Source: an uncultured Cetobacterium sp. (GTDB lineage: Bacteria; Fusobacteriota; Fusobacteriia; Fusobacteriales; Fusobacteriaceae). Taken from it: a DNA stretch of 22,062 bases. The DNA is taken from assembly GCA_900766645.1 (NCBI GenBank), contig CAAFWD010000217.1:1-22062 (forward strand). Reading direction: 5' to 3'. Position numbers and translations under genes: made by a program. Below, piece by piece: positions 13,283-21,943 of the stretch. Every line of letters begins with the position of its first letter. Within the stretch, counting starts at the first letter, position 1. The notes under the pieces were generated by a model. That model saw only the letters and a list, made by a program, of their open reading frames with translations. It was not told where the DNA came from and made no database searches.

Positions 13283-14509
13283 CTATTCAGCTCTCAATGC
13301 ATCTATCGGATTAAGTTGTGATGCTTTTTTTGCTGGTGTAACTCCAAAAACCACCCCTATAATCGTTGAAACTCCCAAAGAAAATAAAATAGAAAATAAT
13401 GAAAAAGATGGATTTATTCCAACTCCATAGCCTATAGCCATTCCTAATATAACCCCTAACATTACACCTATAATTCCACCTAAACCTGTTAAAATTATAG
13501 ACTCCATTAAAAATTGAACTAATATATCACGATTTGTTGCGCCTATAGCTTTTCTTATTCCTATCTCTTTTGTTCTCTCTATGACACTTACTAACATTAT
13601 ATTCATAACACCTATTCCACCAACAAATAAAGATATTCCAGCAACAAATGTAACAAATATATTCAGTGTCGTTAATATTTTATCAAAAGATTCTGCCCCA
13701 TTATTCTCAACTGTAACCTCATATAGTTCTGAAGATCCTGTAAGTTGAGATAGTATATCTTTCATCTCCTTCATAGATTCTGCTATATTGTCAGGATTTA
13801 AAGACTCTACCCTTATTTTGGTGTATCCATCACCTTTACCATCATATGTTTTTTCATATGTTTTTAATGGCATTCTCATAAATCTAGGAAATCTACTTCC
13901 ACCCATTACCTTTGCCATTTCTTCTAAAGGATTTTTCATTACTCCGACAATTGTATATGTTATATCTTTACCTTGCCAACCTTTTGCTATATCAATCTCT
14001 TTCCCTATTGCATTTTGTTGAGTCTTATATAATTGTTCAGCTGTTATATTATCTATAATTATATTTCTCTCTCCAGAACTATAATCTATTGGTAAAAATT
14101 CTCTTCCTTCTAAAATGTTTACAGGTTCCATAACTTCAAATTCTGGAGTTGTAACCTCTAAATATGAAAATTCTTTTCTTTTTCCAACTTTTATTCTCAT
14201 TCTATCTGTAATATCTGGACTAATGCCCTTAAATTTTTTTGTAGACTTAAGTTCTCCTATTAATTCATCGTCAATAAGGTATTTCCATCTGAAATTTTCA
14301 TCGCTTTTATCCACTGAAACTACAAATTTTCCATAGCCACCTTGTTTTAAATCTCCTGTTATACTCTCTTGTCCTCCCTTTCCTATGGCTGACATCGTTA
14401 TCACAGACGATATTCCTATTATTATTCCAAGCATAGTTAAAAAGGATCTAATTTTATTTCCCTTTAAATTTTTTATTGCTCCCTTAGTAATCTCTATAAT
14501 ATTTAACAC
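13283..14509 (-). CDS. MacB-like ABC transporter permease (FtsX domain)
   Basis: A 408-residue inner-membrane protein with the MacB-type layout: one N-terminal membrane helix (about 18-40, in KIRSFLTMLGIIIGISSVIT), a large periplasmic domain (about 45-280), then three C-terminal helices of the FtsX domain with the conserved VGGIGVMNIMLVSVIERTKEIGIRKAIGA stretch beginning near residue 294 and ending in a TPAKKASQLNPIDALR tail. MacB-type transporters do not pass substrate through the membrane but use ATP to drive periplasmic substrates out through a TolC channel. It starts with GTG at 14507-14509, overlapping the ATPase gene by 7 bases, with GGTGA upstream. Last gene of the four-gene operon. 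The substrate is unknown. Confidence 0.9.
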   Translation of the reverse strand: MLNIIEITKGAIKNLKGNKIRSFLTMLGIIIGISSVITMSAIGKGGQESITGDLKQGGYGKFVVSVDKSDENFRWKYLIDDELIGELKSTKKFKGISPDITDRMRIKVGKRKEFSYLEVTTPEFEVMEPVNILEGREFLPIDYSSGERNIIIDNITAEQLYKTQQNAIGKEIDIAKGWQGKDITYTIVGVMKNPLEEMAKVMGGSRFPRFMRMPLKTYEKTYDGKGDGYTKIRVESLNPDNIAESMKEMKDILSQLTGSSELYEVTVENNGAESFDKILTTLNIFVTFVAGISLFVGGIGVMNIMLVSVIERTKEIGIRKAIGATNRDILVQFLMESIILTGLGGIIGVMLGVILGMAIGYGVGINPSFSLFSILFSLGVSTIIGVVFGVTPAKKASQLNPIDALRAE

Positions 14510-15183
14510 TTTGAATCACCATCTTTTATGATCTCTCCATCTTTAAATACAACTATTCTTTTACAATATTTTGCAACTTCTGGCTCATGACTTACAATAA
14601 CTATTGTTTTTCCTTGGTTATTAAGTTCTAAAAACAGGTTCATAATCTCCTCTTCTGAATGGCTATCTAAATTCCCTGTTGGCTCGTCTGCTAGTATTAT
14701 TGATGGTTCATTCACTAAGGCTCTTGCTATTGCCACTCTTTGCTTTTGTCCTCCTGAAAGTTCATTCGGTTTATGATGTAACCTCTCTCCTAATCCAACT
14801 TTTTCTAAAACTTTTTTTGCTCTTTCCACTCTCTCCTTGTGATGAACTCCAGCATATACTAACGGTAGTTCTACATTTTCCAAAGCTGTTAACATCGGAA
14901 GCAAATTAAATGCTTGAAATACAAACCCTATTTTTAAATTTCTTATTTTCGAAACCTCATCCTCTTTTACTTTAGAAATATCTATTTTATCTAATATATA
15001 TCTTCCTTCAAACTCTTTATCTAGGCAACCAATTACATTCATAAAAGTTGACTTTCCACTTCCACTACTTCCCATAATTGCAACAAATTCGCCTTCTTCT
15101 ATGTGAAGATTCACATTTTTTAAAGCATGTAAAGAGACTCCTTCATTTCTATAATATTTATCTAAATTTTCTATTTTTATCAT
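14503..15183 (-). CDS. MacB-like ABC transporter ATPase subunit
   Basis: A 226-residue stand-alone nucleotide-binding domain of the MacB/LolD type. Walker A GSSGSGKST (about 38-46), Q-loop VFQAFNLLPMLTALENVELPL, signature LSGGQKQRVAIARAL, Walker B IILADEPTGNLD, and H-loop IVIVSHEPEVA. It is cytoplasmic and pairs with the permease encoded just downstream. In E. coli MacB both parts are fused; here they are split, as in many other bacteria. Its ATG overlaps the adaptor stop by four bases (ATGA), a translational coupling arrangement. Confidence 0.94.
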   Translation of the reverse strand: MIKIENLDKYYRNEGVSLHALKNVNLHIEEGEFVAIMGSSGSGKSTFMNVIGCLDKEFEGRYILDKIDISKVKEDEVSKIRNLKIGFVFQAFNLLPMLTALENVELPLVYAGVHHKERVERAKKVLEKVGLGERLHHKPNELSGGQKQRVAIARALVNEPSIILADEPTGNLDSHSEEEIMNLFLELNNQGKTIVIVSHEPEVAKYCKRIVVFKDGEIIKDGDSKC

Positions 15184-16247
15184 AGTTTTTCATCTCTTTC
15201 TTCTAAAATATCTATTAACATCCCTGTTGATAGACTATTTTTAGGTGCAACTAAATATCTTTCTCCATTGCTAATTCCAGATATCACTTTAACATAATTT
15301 CCTTTTACTTCTTGAAACTCTATATTTCTCTCTGATATTTTTCTATCTTTATCCACTATAAAAGCTACATATTTACCATCTTTATATAGCATTGCTGTTT
15401 TAGGAATTATTAATCCATCCTCTCCTGAGTTTAAATATATTGTTGAAGAAACTTTAAATCCTGGAACTATATATGGTATTTTTTCTTCAGGAGAGACTTC
15501 TACCTCTAAAACATTTTCTGATGTTTCCTCTGACACCTTAGAAATTTTAGATATCTTTGTCACTTTACCATTATAAGATTTCTTCTTTTCAAATACTTCC
15601 GGCTTAATTATTAAACTTTGACCTAATTTAATATTTTTAACATCATACTCTGGTACCTCTAAAACTATTTTCATATCTGAAAGATCTGCAATCTCCATTA
15701 ATGGTTCATCTGTATTAACTGAATAATTTTCTTGAGCTGTTAATGTTGTTATTGTTCCACTAACCGGACTTTTTATACTTTCAGCTGTTTTTTCTAAATC
15801 CTCTTCCAATGACTCTATTGTTAACTCTTTTGTTCTTATCTGTTCATTTAAATCTTTTACATAATTATCTGAGCTTCCACCTATTTTATTTAGCTCTTTT
15901 TCCACTTTATAGTCTCTTTTTAATTTTGATAGAGCTAACATCTCTTTCTCTAAATTTCTCTTAATATTATTTCTTTCTGTTTCATCAAAAGTCATCAAAA
16001 GTTGATCTTTTTCTACATAATCCCCCTCTTGAACAAAGACCTCTTTAACTTTTAGCTTTTTATCCACAAATACTTTTTTTGTATCATTAGCTTCAATATT
16101 TCCATCTACATTTATATATCCTGAAGCTTTGCCTACTTGTGCTGTATCTACTCTATACTTAGTACTGTCTGAATTTTTTGATTCATCCTTTCCACAAGCT
16201 ATAAAAGTTAGCATTCCCAATATCAATATACTTTTTTTAACTTTCAA
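15180..16247 (-). CDS. MacA-like periplasmic adaptor lipoprotein (RND/HlyD-type MFP)
   Basis: About 355 residues. A lipoprotein signal ends in lipobox FIAC (GMLTFIACGKDE), so the protein is probably anchored to the inner membrane by lipid. Then come a first barrel/lipoyl half (KVKEVFVQEGDYVEKDQLLM), a coiled-coil hairpin (about 90-150, NLEKEMLALSKLKRDYK to IESLEEDLEKTAES), the second lipoyl half (IKSPVSGTITTLTAQENYSV) and beta-barrel domains. It bridges the MacB-like pump and the outer-membrane channel. Start choice: GTG at 16254-16256 directly follows the G-rich site, whereas TTG at 16245-16247 is well spaced from GGGGTGA and gives a typical MKVKKSILILG signal; I prefer TTG. It overlaps the outer-membrane gene by 11 bases. 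Confidence 0.88.
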   Translation of the reverse strand: MKVKKSILILGMLTFIACGKDESKNSDSTKYRVDTAQVGKASGYINVDGNIEANDTKKVFVDKKLKVKEVFVQEGDYVEKDQLLMTFDETERNNIKRNLEKEMLALSKLKRDYKVEKELNKIGGSSDNYVKDLNEQIRTKELTIESLEEDLEKTAESIKSPVSGTITTLTAQENYSVNTDEPLMEIADLSDMKIVLEVPEYDVKNIKLGQSLIIKPEVFEKKKSYNGKVTKISKISKVSEETSENVLEVEVSPEEKIPYIVPGFKVSSTIYLNSGEDGLIIPKTAMLYKDGKYVAFIVDKDRKISERNIEFQEVKGNYVKVISGISNGERYLVAPKNSLSTGMLIDILEERDEKL

Positions 16248-17490
16248 TCTCTTCACCCCTAATCTTTATCTCATATATATATGCTGCTAAAATATTTTTT
16301 GCTTTTTCCTCTTGTATCTTAAGTTCTAAAGCTTTATCAAAGGATTCCATTACATCCATATACGCAATTTTCCCCAACTTATTTTCTAATTTTTTTATAT
16401 TATATTTTTGTTCTTCTAACTCTCTCTCATTTTTTTTAACCTCATAAGCTGTTTCCAATTTTAAGATATTTTTTCTAATTACAAGTCTTTCTTTTTCTAT
16501 ATCTCTAACTTGTTGTGAAATTATAACTTGCTTCTCTTCTAAAGAACTTTTCTCATCTTCCAATGTTAAATTATCATAAAAAATATCTTTAGATATTTTA
16601 AAAAATACTCTGTTTTCATCATATCTTGTATCCCTTTCAACTCCTAATGAAAAATCTGGAATTTTATCTGAATAACTCTCATAGTTTATATTTTCTTCTA
16701 TATTTTTCTTTTGTAAAATAGATTTTCCCAAATCCTTTGTTCCAACCTTCGTTAAGTATTTACTATAATCAATATCCTGAGTATTTATAGGAAGTAGATT
16801 ATAATCTTTTATATTAATTTTAAATGTATAATGAAATTGATCTGTGTAGTTTTCTATTGCTCTTTTTAACTCTACAATCTCTAATTTTATATTATAATAA
16901 CTTGTTAAAAGAGAATCTAAATCAACTTTTGCTATATTTCCTAATTTATAAGATTTTTCTAATATTTTTTTCTCTTTTTCCAATATTTCTAATGCACTTT
17001 CCCTTATTTTTAATTCTAATTCTGCTTCTCTATAGTCTCTATATAAGTTTATCAACTCTATTTTTTGTTCCTCTAAATCCATATAAAAATCTATTTTTTC
17101 TATTTTTTTAGAAACTTCTAATTTTTTTAATTCACTATCATCTTTTGAATATATAAAGTTTTTTAAATTTTTCTCTATTCCATAGGTAAAATTACTATCG
17201 TCTCTTTTTCTCTTTTCCCCTTGAACATAAAAATCTCCATATTTTACTTTTCCAATAGAATTATAAGCAGACTGTTCTTCATCATACTCAATCTCTCCTG
17301 ATACATTAACCCCATTATAATCAGATTTTTTATAAACCTCTTCTCTTTTATTATCCCTTTTCTCTTTTATATTATAGATCTCTCTTTGGTAACTTGTTTT
17401 ATCTAATTGTTCTAACAACGTATCTATAGTTACATCTTTTGAATATGCAAAACTCCATAATAAGCAATATAATATAACCGCTTTTTTCAT
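16237..17490 (-). CDS. TolC-like outer-membrane efflux protein
   Basis: A 417-residue outer-membrane factor, slightly short for the family (about 430-490). Residues 1-17 are a signal peptide (VILYCLLWSFAYSKD). After it comes a strand-rich region with repeated short beta segments (about 55-115), then long helical coiled coils (about 115-205 and 310-400) with the family-like SYKLGNIAKVDLDSLLTSYYN and its second-half counterpart KLGKIAYMDVMES. It should trimerise to form the exit duct for the MacAB-like pump encoded next. First gene of the operon: promoter at 17535-17563, AAAGGAG upstream of the ATG. Identification rests on the coiled-coil pattern, these motifs and the context; sequence divergence is high. 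Confidence 0.85.
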   Translation of the reverse strand: MKKAVILYCLLWSFAYSKDVTIDTLLEQLDKTSYQREIYNIKEKRDNKREEVYKKSDYNGVNVSGEIEYDEEQSAYNSIGKVKYGDFYVQGEKRKRDDSNFTYGIEKNLKNFIYSKDDSELKKLEVSKKIEKIDFYMDLEEQKIELINLYRDYREAELELKIRESALEILEKEKKILEKSYKLGNIAKVDLDSLLTSYYNIKLEIVELKRAIENYTDQFHYTFKINIKDYNLLPINTQDIDYSKYLTKVGTKDLGKSILQKKNIEENINYESYSDKIPDFSLGVERDTRYDENRVFFKISKDIFYDNLTLEDEKSSLEEKQVIISQQVRDIEKERLVIRKNILKLETAYEVKKNERELEEQKYNIKKLENKLGKIAYMDVMESFDKALELKIQEEKAKNILAAYIYEIKIRGEEIES

Positions 17491-17513
17491 CCCCTACTCC
17501 TTTATAGTTTTAT

Positions 17514-17531
17514 TATGATAATCTTATCATA
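17514..17531. promoter_or_regulatory. 18-bp palindromic operator of the efflux operon
   Basis: TATGATAA-TC-TTATCATA is a perfect 8-2-8 palindrome, and pairing continues for two more bases each side after one mismatch. It lies directly downstream of the predicted -10, about where transcription starts, the classical place for a repressor. Its half-site TGATAA resembles Fur boxes (TGATAAT-N-ATTATCA) but with a spacing one base shorter. Confidence 0.65.
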
Positions 17532-17534
17532 TTA

Positions 17535-17563
17535 TTAATAACTTTAACATTTTTTTATGGCAA
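17535..17563 (-). promoter_or_regulatory. Promoter of the tripartite efflux operon
   Basis: Minus strand: TTGCCA (17558-17563), 17-bp spacer, TATTAA (17535-17540). Moderate match; position immediately upstream of the palindrome supports it. Confidence 0.5.
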
Positions 17564-17571
17564 CAGTATGA

Positions 17572-17602
17572 CTAAATAAAAAGACATATTTCTATGCCTT
17601 TT
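17572..17602 (-). terminator. Terminator of the uptake/export operon, stop codon in its hairpin
   Basis: On the minus strand AAAAGGCATA-GAAA-TATGTCTTTT forms a 10-bp stem with one G-U pair and a GAAA tetraloop (17579-17602), then TATTT. The stop codon of the exporter gene (17592-17594) lies at the apex. Confidence 0.85.
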
Positions 17603-19295
17603 CATCTCCCATATACATTTTATAGAATTCACCTCTATAATTTAAAAGTTCTGAAAAACTCCCCTGTTCCTTAATTCCATTTTTTCCTAAAACAAATATT
17701 CTGTCATAGTTCTTTAAGGTATTTAATCTATGTGCCACTGATATTACTATTCTATCTTTAAACTCTTCGTTTATATTAGTTATTATTTTTGACTCTAATA
17801 TATTATCTAAAGCTGAAGTTGCTTCATCTAAAATAATGACATCTGGATCTTTTAAAAATAATCTCGCTAAGGCTACTCTTTGCTTCTGACCAGAACTTAA
17901 AGCTATCCCCTTTTCTCCTAAGTGAGTATCTAATTTATCTGATAAATTCTCTACTACCTCTTCTAATCCAGATAGCTTTATTGCTCTTTTCAATTCATCT
18001 TCACTATAATCTTTTTTTACTACAGTGATATTCTCTAATAATGACATATTCATTATATGTTCATTTTGATCTACAACACCCACTCTATTCAAATAACTAT
18101 CTTTTTTCATAAACTCTATTCTATTATCATTTATCTTTATACTCCCACTCTCCTGAATAAAAGATCTTTTTAACAATGATATTAATGTAGTCTTTCCAAC
18201 TCCACTCTCTCCAACAAAAGCTATTTTTTCTCCTCTTTTCACTTTTAAAGATAATCCTTTTAAAATTCTATTTCCATTATATGAAAATCCAACAGAATCA
18301 AATTCTATTTTTTCAATTCTATTTTTTATATGTATCTTACCAATATCTTCATCTTGAATATCCATTATTTCTAAAAATCTTTTAATCCCAGTTGCTCCTC
18401 TTTGAAAAGTATCGATAAGCCCCATCAATCTCAAAAGATATATTCTAAATCTATTAGTTAAAAGAATAAAACTTAAAATAATACCAAAACTAATTTCTCC
18501 CTTTATATGAAAATATCCCCCTACAAAAATTACAATCAATTGTGTTATTTGGTTATAAAAATTTATCCCTGACATCAATGCTGAAATATTAAATATATTT
18601 TTAGTTTCAACTTCTAATAGTTCTTTATTTTTAAGTTCAAAAGTGCAGACTTTTTTATTTTCTAATACATTATCCTTTATAAAAAATATTGTTTTTAAAG
18701 TATCATGAACTTCTGAAGTAAGTTTTGACATATTATTTCTAACTTCAACATATCCATTTTTTAATTTTCTATTTTGATATATTGTAAAATAAACTGCGAA
18801 AGGCAACGGAATCATCGTTAATATAGTAAGCTTTACATTAAATTTCATCATAAGAGTAAAAGCACCAACAATAGATAATATCGAAAATAAAAAATCCTCT
18901 AATCCTCTGTATAAAAGTGCTGATGTGTTTTCTAAATCATTCGTCACTCTCGATATTATATCCCCACTCTGTCTTTCATAAAAAAATTTTGATGATTGAT
19001 TTAATATTTTTTCTATAAGATCATTTCTCATTAAAAATTTTATTCTATTCCCCATCAATTGTCCTCTTGAACTAGAGTATAATGACACTATTAATCTCAC
19101 TATATAAATCCCTAAAAGCAAAATTGAAAATTTAAAAAATAATCCCATATCTTTATTAGGAATAGTTTTATCCACTAACTCTTGAACCACTATTGGGCTG
19201 TATAAATCTAAGGCAGTAACAATAAAACTGCTGACTAAAAAATAAGCCAGCAGTTTTTTTTCTTTTTTATAATAATATAAAATTTTATTTAGCAT
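17592..19295 (-). CDS. Fused ABC exporter (six-TM domain plus ATPase)
   Basis: A 567-residue half-transporter expected to work as a dimer. Residues about 15-290 are the exporter-type transmembrane domain with the FFYERQSGDIISRVTND motif (104-120) typical of this superfamily. Residues about 330-565 are the nucleotide-binding domain: Walker A GESGVGKTT (362-370), signature LSSGQKQR (466-473, Ser replacing the first Gly of LSGGQ), Walker B VIILDEATSALD (486-497), and an H-loop in SVAHRLNT. These features mark an exporter, not an importer, apart from the unusual IrtAB-type siderophore importers. Its ATG overlaps the binding-protein gene by 11 bases, so it belongs to the same operon as a TonB/FecCD-type uptake system. 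The substrate is unknown; heme, porphyrin, siderophore or peptide are possible. Confidence 0.9.
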   Translation of the reverse strand: MLNKILYYYKKEKKLLAYFLVSSFIVTALDLYSPIVVQELVDKTIPNKDMGLFFKFSILLLGIYIVRLIVSLYSSSRGQLMGNRIKFLMRNDLIEKILNQSSKFFYERQSGDIISRVTNDLENTSALLYRGLEDFLFSILSIVGAFTLMMKFNVKLTILTMIPLPFAVYFTIYQNRKLKNGYVEVRNNMSKLTSEVHDTLKTIFFIKDNVLENKKVCTFELKNKELLEVETKNIFNISALMSGINFYNQITQLIVIFVGGYFHIKGEISFGIILSFILLTNRFRIYLLRLMGLIDTFQRGATGIKRFLEIMDIQDEDIGKIHIKNRIEKIEFDSVGFSYNGNRILKGLSLKVKRGEKIAFVGESGVGKTTLISLLKRSFIQESGSIKINDNRIEFMKKDSYLNRVGVVDQNEHIMNMSLLENITVVKKDYSEDELKRAIKLSGLEEVVENLSDKLDTHLGEKGIALSSGQKQRVALARLFLKDPDVIILDEATSALDNILESKIITNINEEFKDRIVISVAHRLNTLKNYDRIFVLGKNGIKEQGSFSELLNYRGEFYKMYMGDEKA

Positions 19296-20169
19296 TAGCT
19301 AATTCCTCATATAATTCATCTAATGCATCTATTATTCTTGGAGTAGGTCTTAATATTTTACTCGAATCAACTACTAGTACGTTTCCATTTTGCCCTGCCT
19401 TAGTTTGTTTCACAAATGGATTACTATTTATAATGTCATTCTTATTTTTTATTGACATAGACCCTACCAACAAGTCTGGATTTTTAGAAATTAAATATTC
19501 TGGCGATAATATTGGTCTTCCTCCAGGCAATCCACTTGCGATATTTTCAATTCCTAAAGTTGTAAAAATCTCACCTGGAAGAGATTTTTCTGTAAAAGCC
19601 ATCATTGGAGATGTCGAAAACACAAATGCTCCTTTGATATTCAAAGGCTTCTTTGATATCTCCTCTTTTATAGAAGCTAGTTTTTCTTTATACTCCTTAG
19701 ATATTATTGTTGCTTTTTCGTGTGCTCCTGATATCTCTCCATATATCTCTAAATTATTTAAAATTTCATCAAAAGTTTTCCCTTCGTTCACTATATATTT
19801 CAATCCTCTAGCCTTTAAAGAATCTGCAAACCCTTCTGACATGGGATTTAAAATTACTAACTCTGGCTCATAAGATAATACTTGTTCAATTGATGGTTTA
19901 TTTATTGTCCCTGCTTTTGGGATATCTTTTGTTTTTTCAACTGGCCAAATTGGACTTCTCGCTGTATCTGCTATTGCAACAATTTTCCCCTCTCCACCAA
20001 TCATATAAAAACCTTCGACAACTGATGGATCTAAAATTACTATTTTATTATAAACCTTATTCTCAATTTTATTTCCTCTATTATCAATAATTTTATTTCC
20101 ATCTATTTTTAAAGCATATGCTGATCCGCAAACTAACACACTCATTAATCCTAATAATGCTTTTTTCAT
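19285..20169 (-). CDS. Periplasmic binding protein of an iron/heme/cobalamin-type ABC importer
   Basis: A 294-residue class III (FecB/BtuF/TroA-like) solute-binding protein. The signal peptide MKKALLGLMSVLVCGSAYA is most likely cleaved after AYA by signal peptidase I. The Cys at 14 is not in a good lipobox, so the protein should be free in the periplasm. The family frame is visible in KIVILDPSVVEGFYMIG, AGTINKPSIEQVLSYEPELVIL (about 89-110) and the second lobe PEYLISKNPDLLVGS. About 20 extra residues (KIDGNKIIDNRGNKIENKV) precede the first lobe. It delivers its ligand to the FecCD-type permease encoded upstream. Heme, ferric siderophore and cobalamin are all possible. TAGGAGGTAA upstream is embedded just after the ATPase stop (8-base gap). 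Confidence 0.88.
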   Translation of the reverse strand: MKKALLGLMSVLVCGSAYALKIDGNKIIDNRGNKIENKVYNKIVILDPSVVEGFYMIGGEGKIVAIADTARSPIWPVEKTKDIPKAGTINKPSIEQVLSYEPELVILNPMSEGFADSLKARGLKYIVNEGKTFDEILNNLEIYGEISGAHEKATIISKEYKEKLASIKEEISKKPLNIKGAFVFSTSPMMAFTEKSLPGEIFTTLGIENIASGLPGGRPILSPEYLISKNPDLLVGSMSIKNKNDIINSNPFVKQTKAGQNGNVLVVDSSKILRPTPRIIDALDELYEELANAK

Positions 20170-20177
20170 TTTACCTC

Positions 20178-20951
20178 CTATATCAACGGGATTACATATG
20201 GATTCCCATTTTCATCTTTAACTATTTTAGATTTTAAATTATAAACCTCTTCAAGTATTTTTTCTGTTAAAACTTCCTTTGGTGTTCCCTGATATACCAC
20301 TAATCCATCTTTCATAATAACTAGTTCATCACAAAACATTGAAGCAAGGTTTAGATCATGCAATACTGCCACACTTGTTAAACTTTGCTCTTTAACTAAA
20401 TTCTTTACTCTATTAAGAAGTTCTACTGCATGGTTTAGATCTAAAGCTGATGTAGGTTCATCTAAAAGAAGTATTTCTGGTGCTTGAGTTAATGCTCTTG
20501 CTAAAAGAACTCTTTGAAACTCACCACCTGATAAACTTAATGCTATTCTTTCCTTAAACTTTATCAATCCCAAAAACTTTAAATTTTTATTAACTAACTC
20601 TCTATCCTCTTTTGTATATCCATCCCAAGATGACTTTAGATGAGGTAATCTTCCCATTAAAACAAACTCTTCTACAGACATTGTTGCCATTAAATTAGAC
20701 TTTTGTGGAACTAATGACATCAACTTCGCCAGTTGTTTCTTATCTAACTCTTTTCTACTTTTATTATTTATTGTCACTTCCCCACCACTTGATTGTAAGT
20801 ATCCTAAGATATTTTTTAAAAATGTAGATTTCCCACAACCATTTGGTCCTAATATCCCTGTAAATTTTCCTTTTTTTATATGCACATTAACACCTTTTAG
20901 TGTTTCTTTCTCTCCATATGAAAATTTTAAATTCTTAACTAATATTGCCAT
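20178..20951 (-). CDS. FecE/HmuV-type ABC importer ATPase
   Basis: A 257-residue ATPase of the iron-siderophore/heme/B12 importer class. Walker A GPNGCGKST (35-43), Q-loop region SLVPQKSNLMATMSVEEFV, signature LSGGEFQRVLLARAL, Walker B ILLLDEPTSALD, H-loop VAVLHDLN. The LMGRLPHL stretch after the Q-loop is typical of this class. Its ATG overlaps the permease stop by one base (TAATG), so the two are translationally coupled. It energises import through the FecCD-type permease. Confidence 0.93.
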   Translation of the reverse strand: MAILVKNLKFSYGEKETLKGVNVHIKKGKFTGILGPNGCGKSTFLKNILGYLQSSGGEVTINNKSRKELDKKQLAKLMSLVPQKSNLMATMSVEEFVLMGRLPHLKSSWDGYTKEDRELVNKNLKFLGLIKFKERIALSLSGGEFQRVLLARALTQAPEILLLDEPTSALDLNHAVELLNRVKNLVKEQSLTSVAVLHDLNLASMFCDELVIMKDGLVVYQGTPKEVLTEKILEEVYNLKSKIVKDENGNPYVIPLI

Positions 20952-21919
20952 TATCTTCCACCTTTTCCTTTAAATGCTAAGTATAAAAAGAATGGCGCTC
21001 CAAAGAATGCTGTTACAACTCCAATTGGAATCTCAACTGGTGCTAAAATTAATCTTCCCAATGTATCACATAATAACAGGAAAAAACCTCCTGCTAAAGC
21101 TGCATTCGGTAAAAGTTTAGAGTTTGAAGGTCCTGTTATCATTCTAATCGAATGAGGGATTATTAATCCTACAAATCCTATCATTCCTGAAAATGCAACC
21201 GAAAATGCAACTACAAATGCTGAAACTGATAGCACTTTTACTTTTAATCCTTGTACATCCACTCCTAAAGAATGGGCTTCTTCATCCCCTGATAGAAGAG
21301 CATCAAGTTGTGTTCTTTGTAAATAGAAAAATATTAATGAAAATATCAACGGAATAATCAGTATTAATACTTTAGTCCACGTTGCTCCACCTAAATATCC
21401 CATAAGCCACATTGTTATTTTAAAGGATTCCTCCCCTATTAAATACATAGCAAACGATGTAAATGCTCCAATAAATGACGAAACTGCTATTCCAACTATT
21501 AAAAGAGTTGTTATATCTACTTTTCCATTTTTATTTGATAGCTTAAATATTACAAATGTACTAATTAAACATGATACAAATGCTAATACCCCATACATAA
21601 TATCTGGTAATTGTAGAACATAAGCTATTACTGCTCCAAATGTAGCACTTGCTGCTATTCCTATTATATATGGATCTGCCAAAGGATTTTGGAATACTGC
21701 TTGCACTACAACTCCGCTTGATGATAGCATCATTCCAATTAGAATGGCCATCATTATTCTTGGTAATCTTATGTCATATATTATTGTTTTTATGTACTCT
21801 GGGGCACTATCCAGTGTGAATAACTGCTCTAGTGTTACAGGAACACTTCCCATTCCAATAGAAAGCATTCCTGTTATCACTATTCCCAGAATTAATATTG
21901 ACGGCAAAAATCTTTTCAT
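20951..21919 (-). CDS. FecCD-type ABC importer permease
   Basis: A 322-residue inner-membrane permease, expected to act as a homodimer with about 10 helices. Family motifs: IRLPRIMMAILIGMMLSSSG and VQAVFQNPLADPYIIGI (about 50-90), the ATPase-contact loop SGDEEAHSLGVDV (about 210-222), and GFVGLIIPHSIRM near 250. It transports iron-siderophore, heme or cobalamin from the periplasm. The start is preceded by AAGGAGAAG, 25 bases downstream of the receptor stop, so it is co-transcribed with the receptor. Confidence 0.92.
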   Translation of the reverse strand: MKRFLPSILILGIVITGMLSIGMGSVPVTLEQLFTLDSAPEYIKTIIYDIRLPRIMMAILIGMMLSSSGVVVQAVFQNPLADPYIIGIAASATFGAVIAYVLQLPDIMYGVLAFVSCLISTFVIFKLSNKNGKVDITTLLIVGIAVSSFIGAFTSFAMYLIGEESFKITMWLMGYLGGATWTKVLILIIPLIFSLIFFYLQRTQLDALLSGDEEAHSLGVDVQGLKVKVLSVSAFVVAFSVAFSGMIGFVGLIIPHSIRMITGPSNSKLLPNAALAGGFFLLLCDTLGRLILAPVEIPIGVVTAFFGAPFFLYLAFKGKGGR

Positions 21920-21943
21920 ATTAATTCTTCTCCTTTGTTATCT

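Noticed and set aside
19433..19873. 146-codon open frame on the plus strand
   Set aside because: Antisense to the binding-protein gene, no domain features, no start signals.
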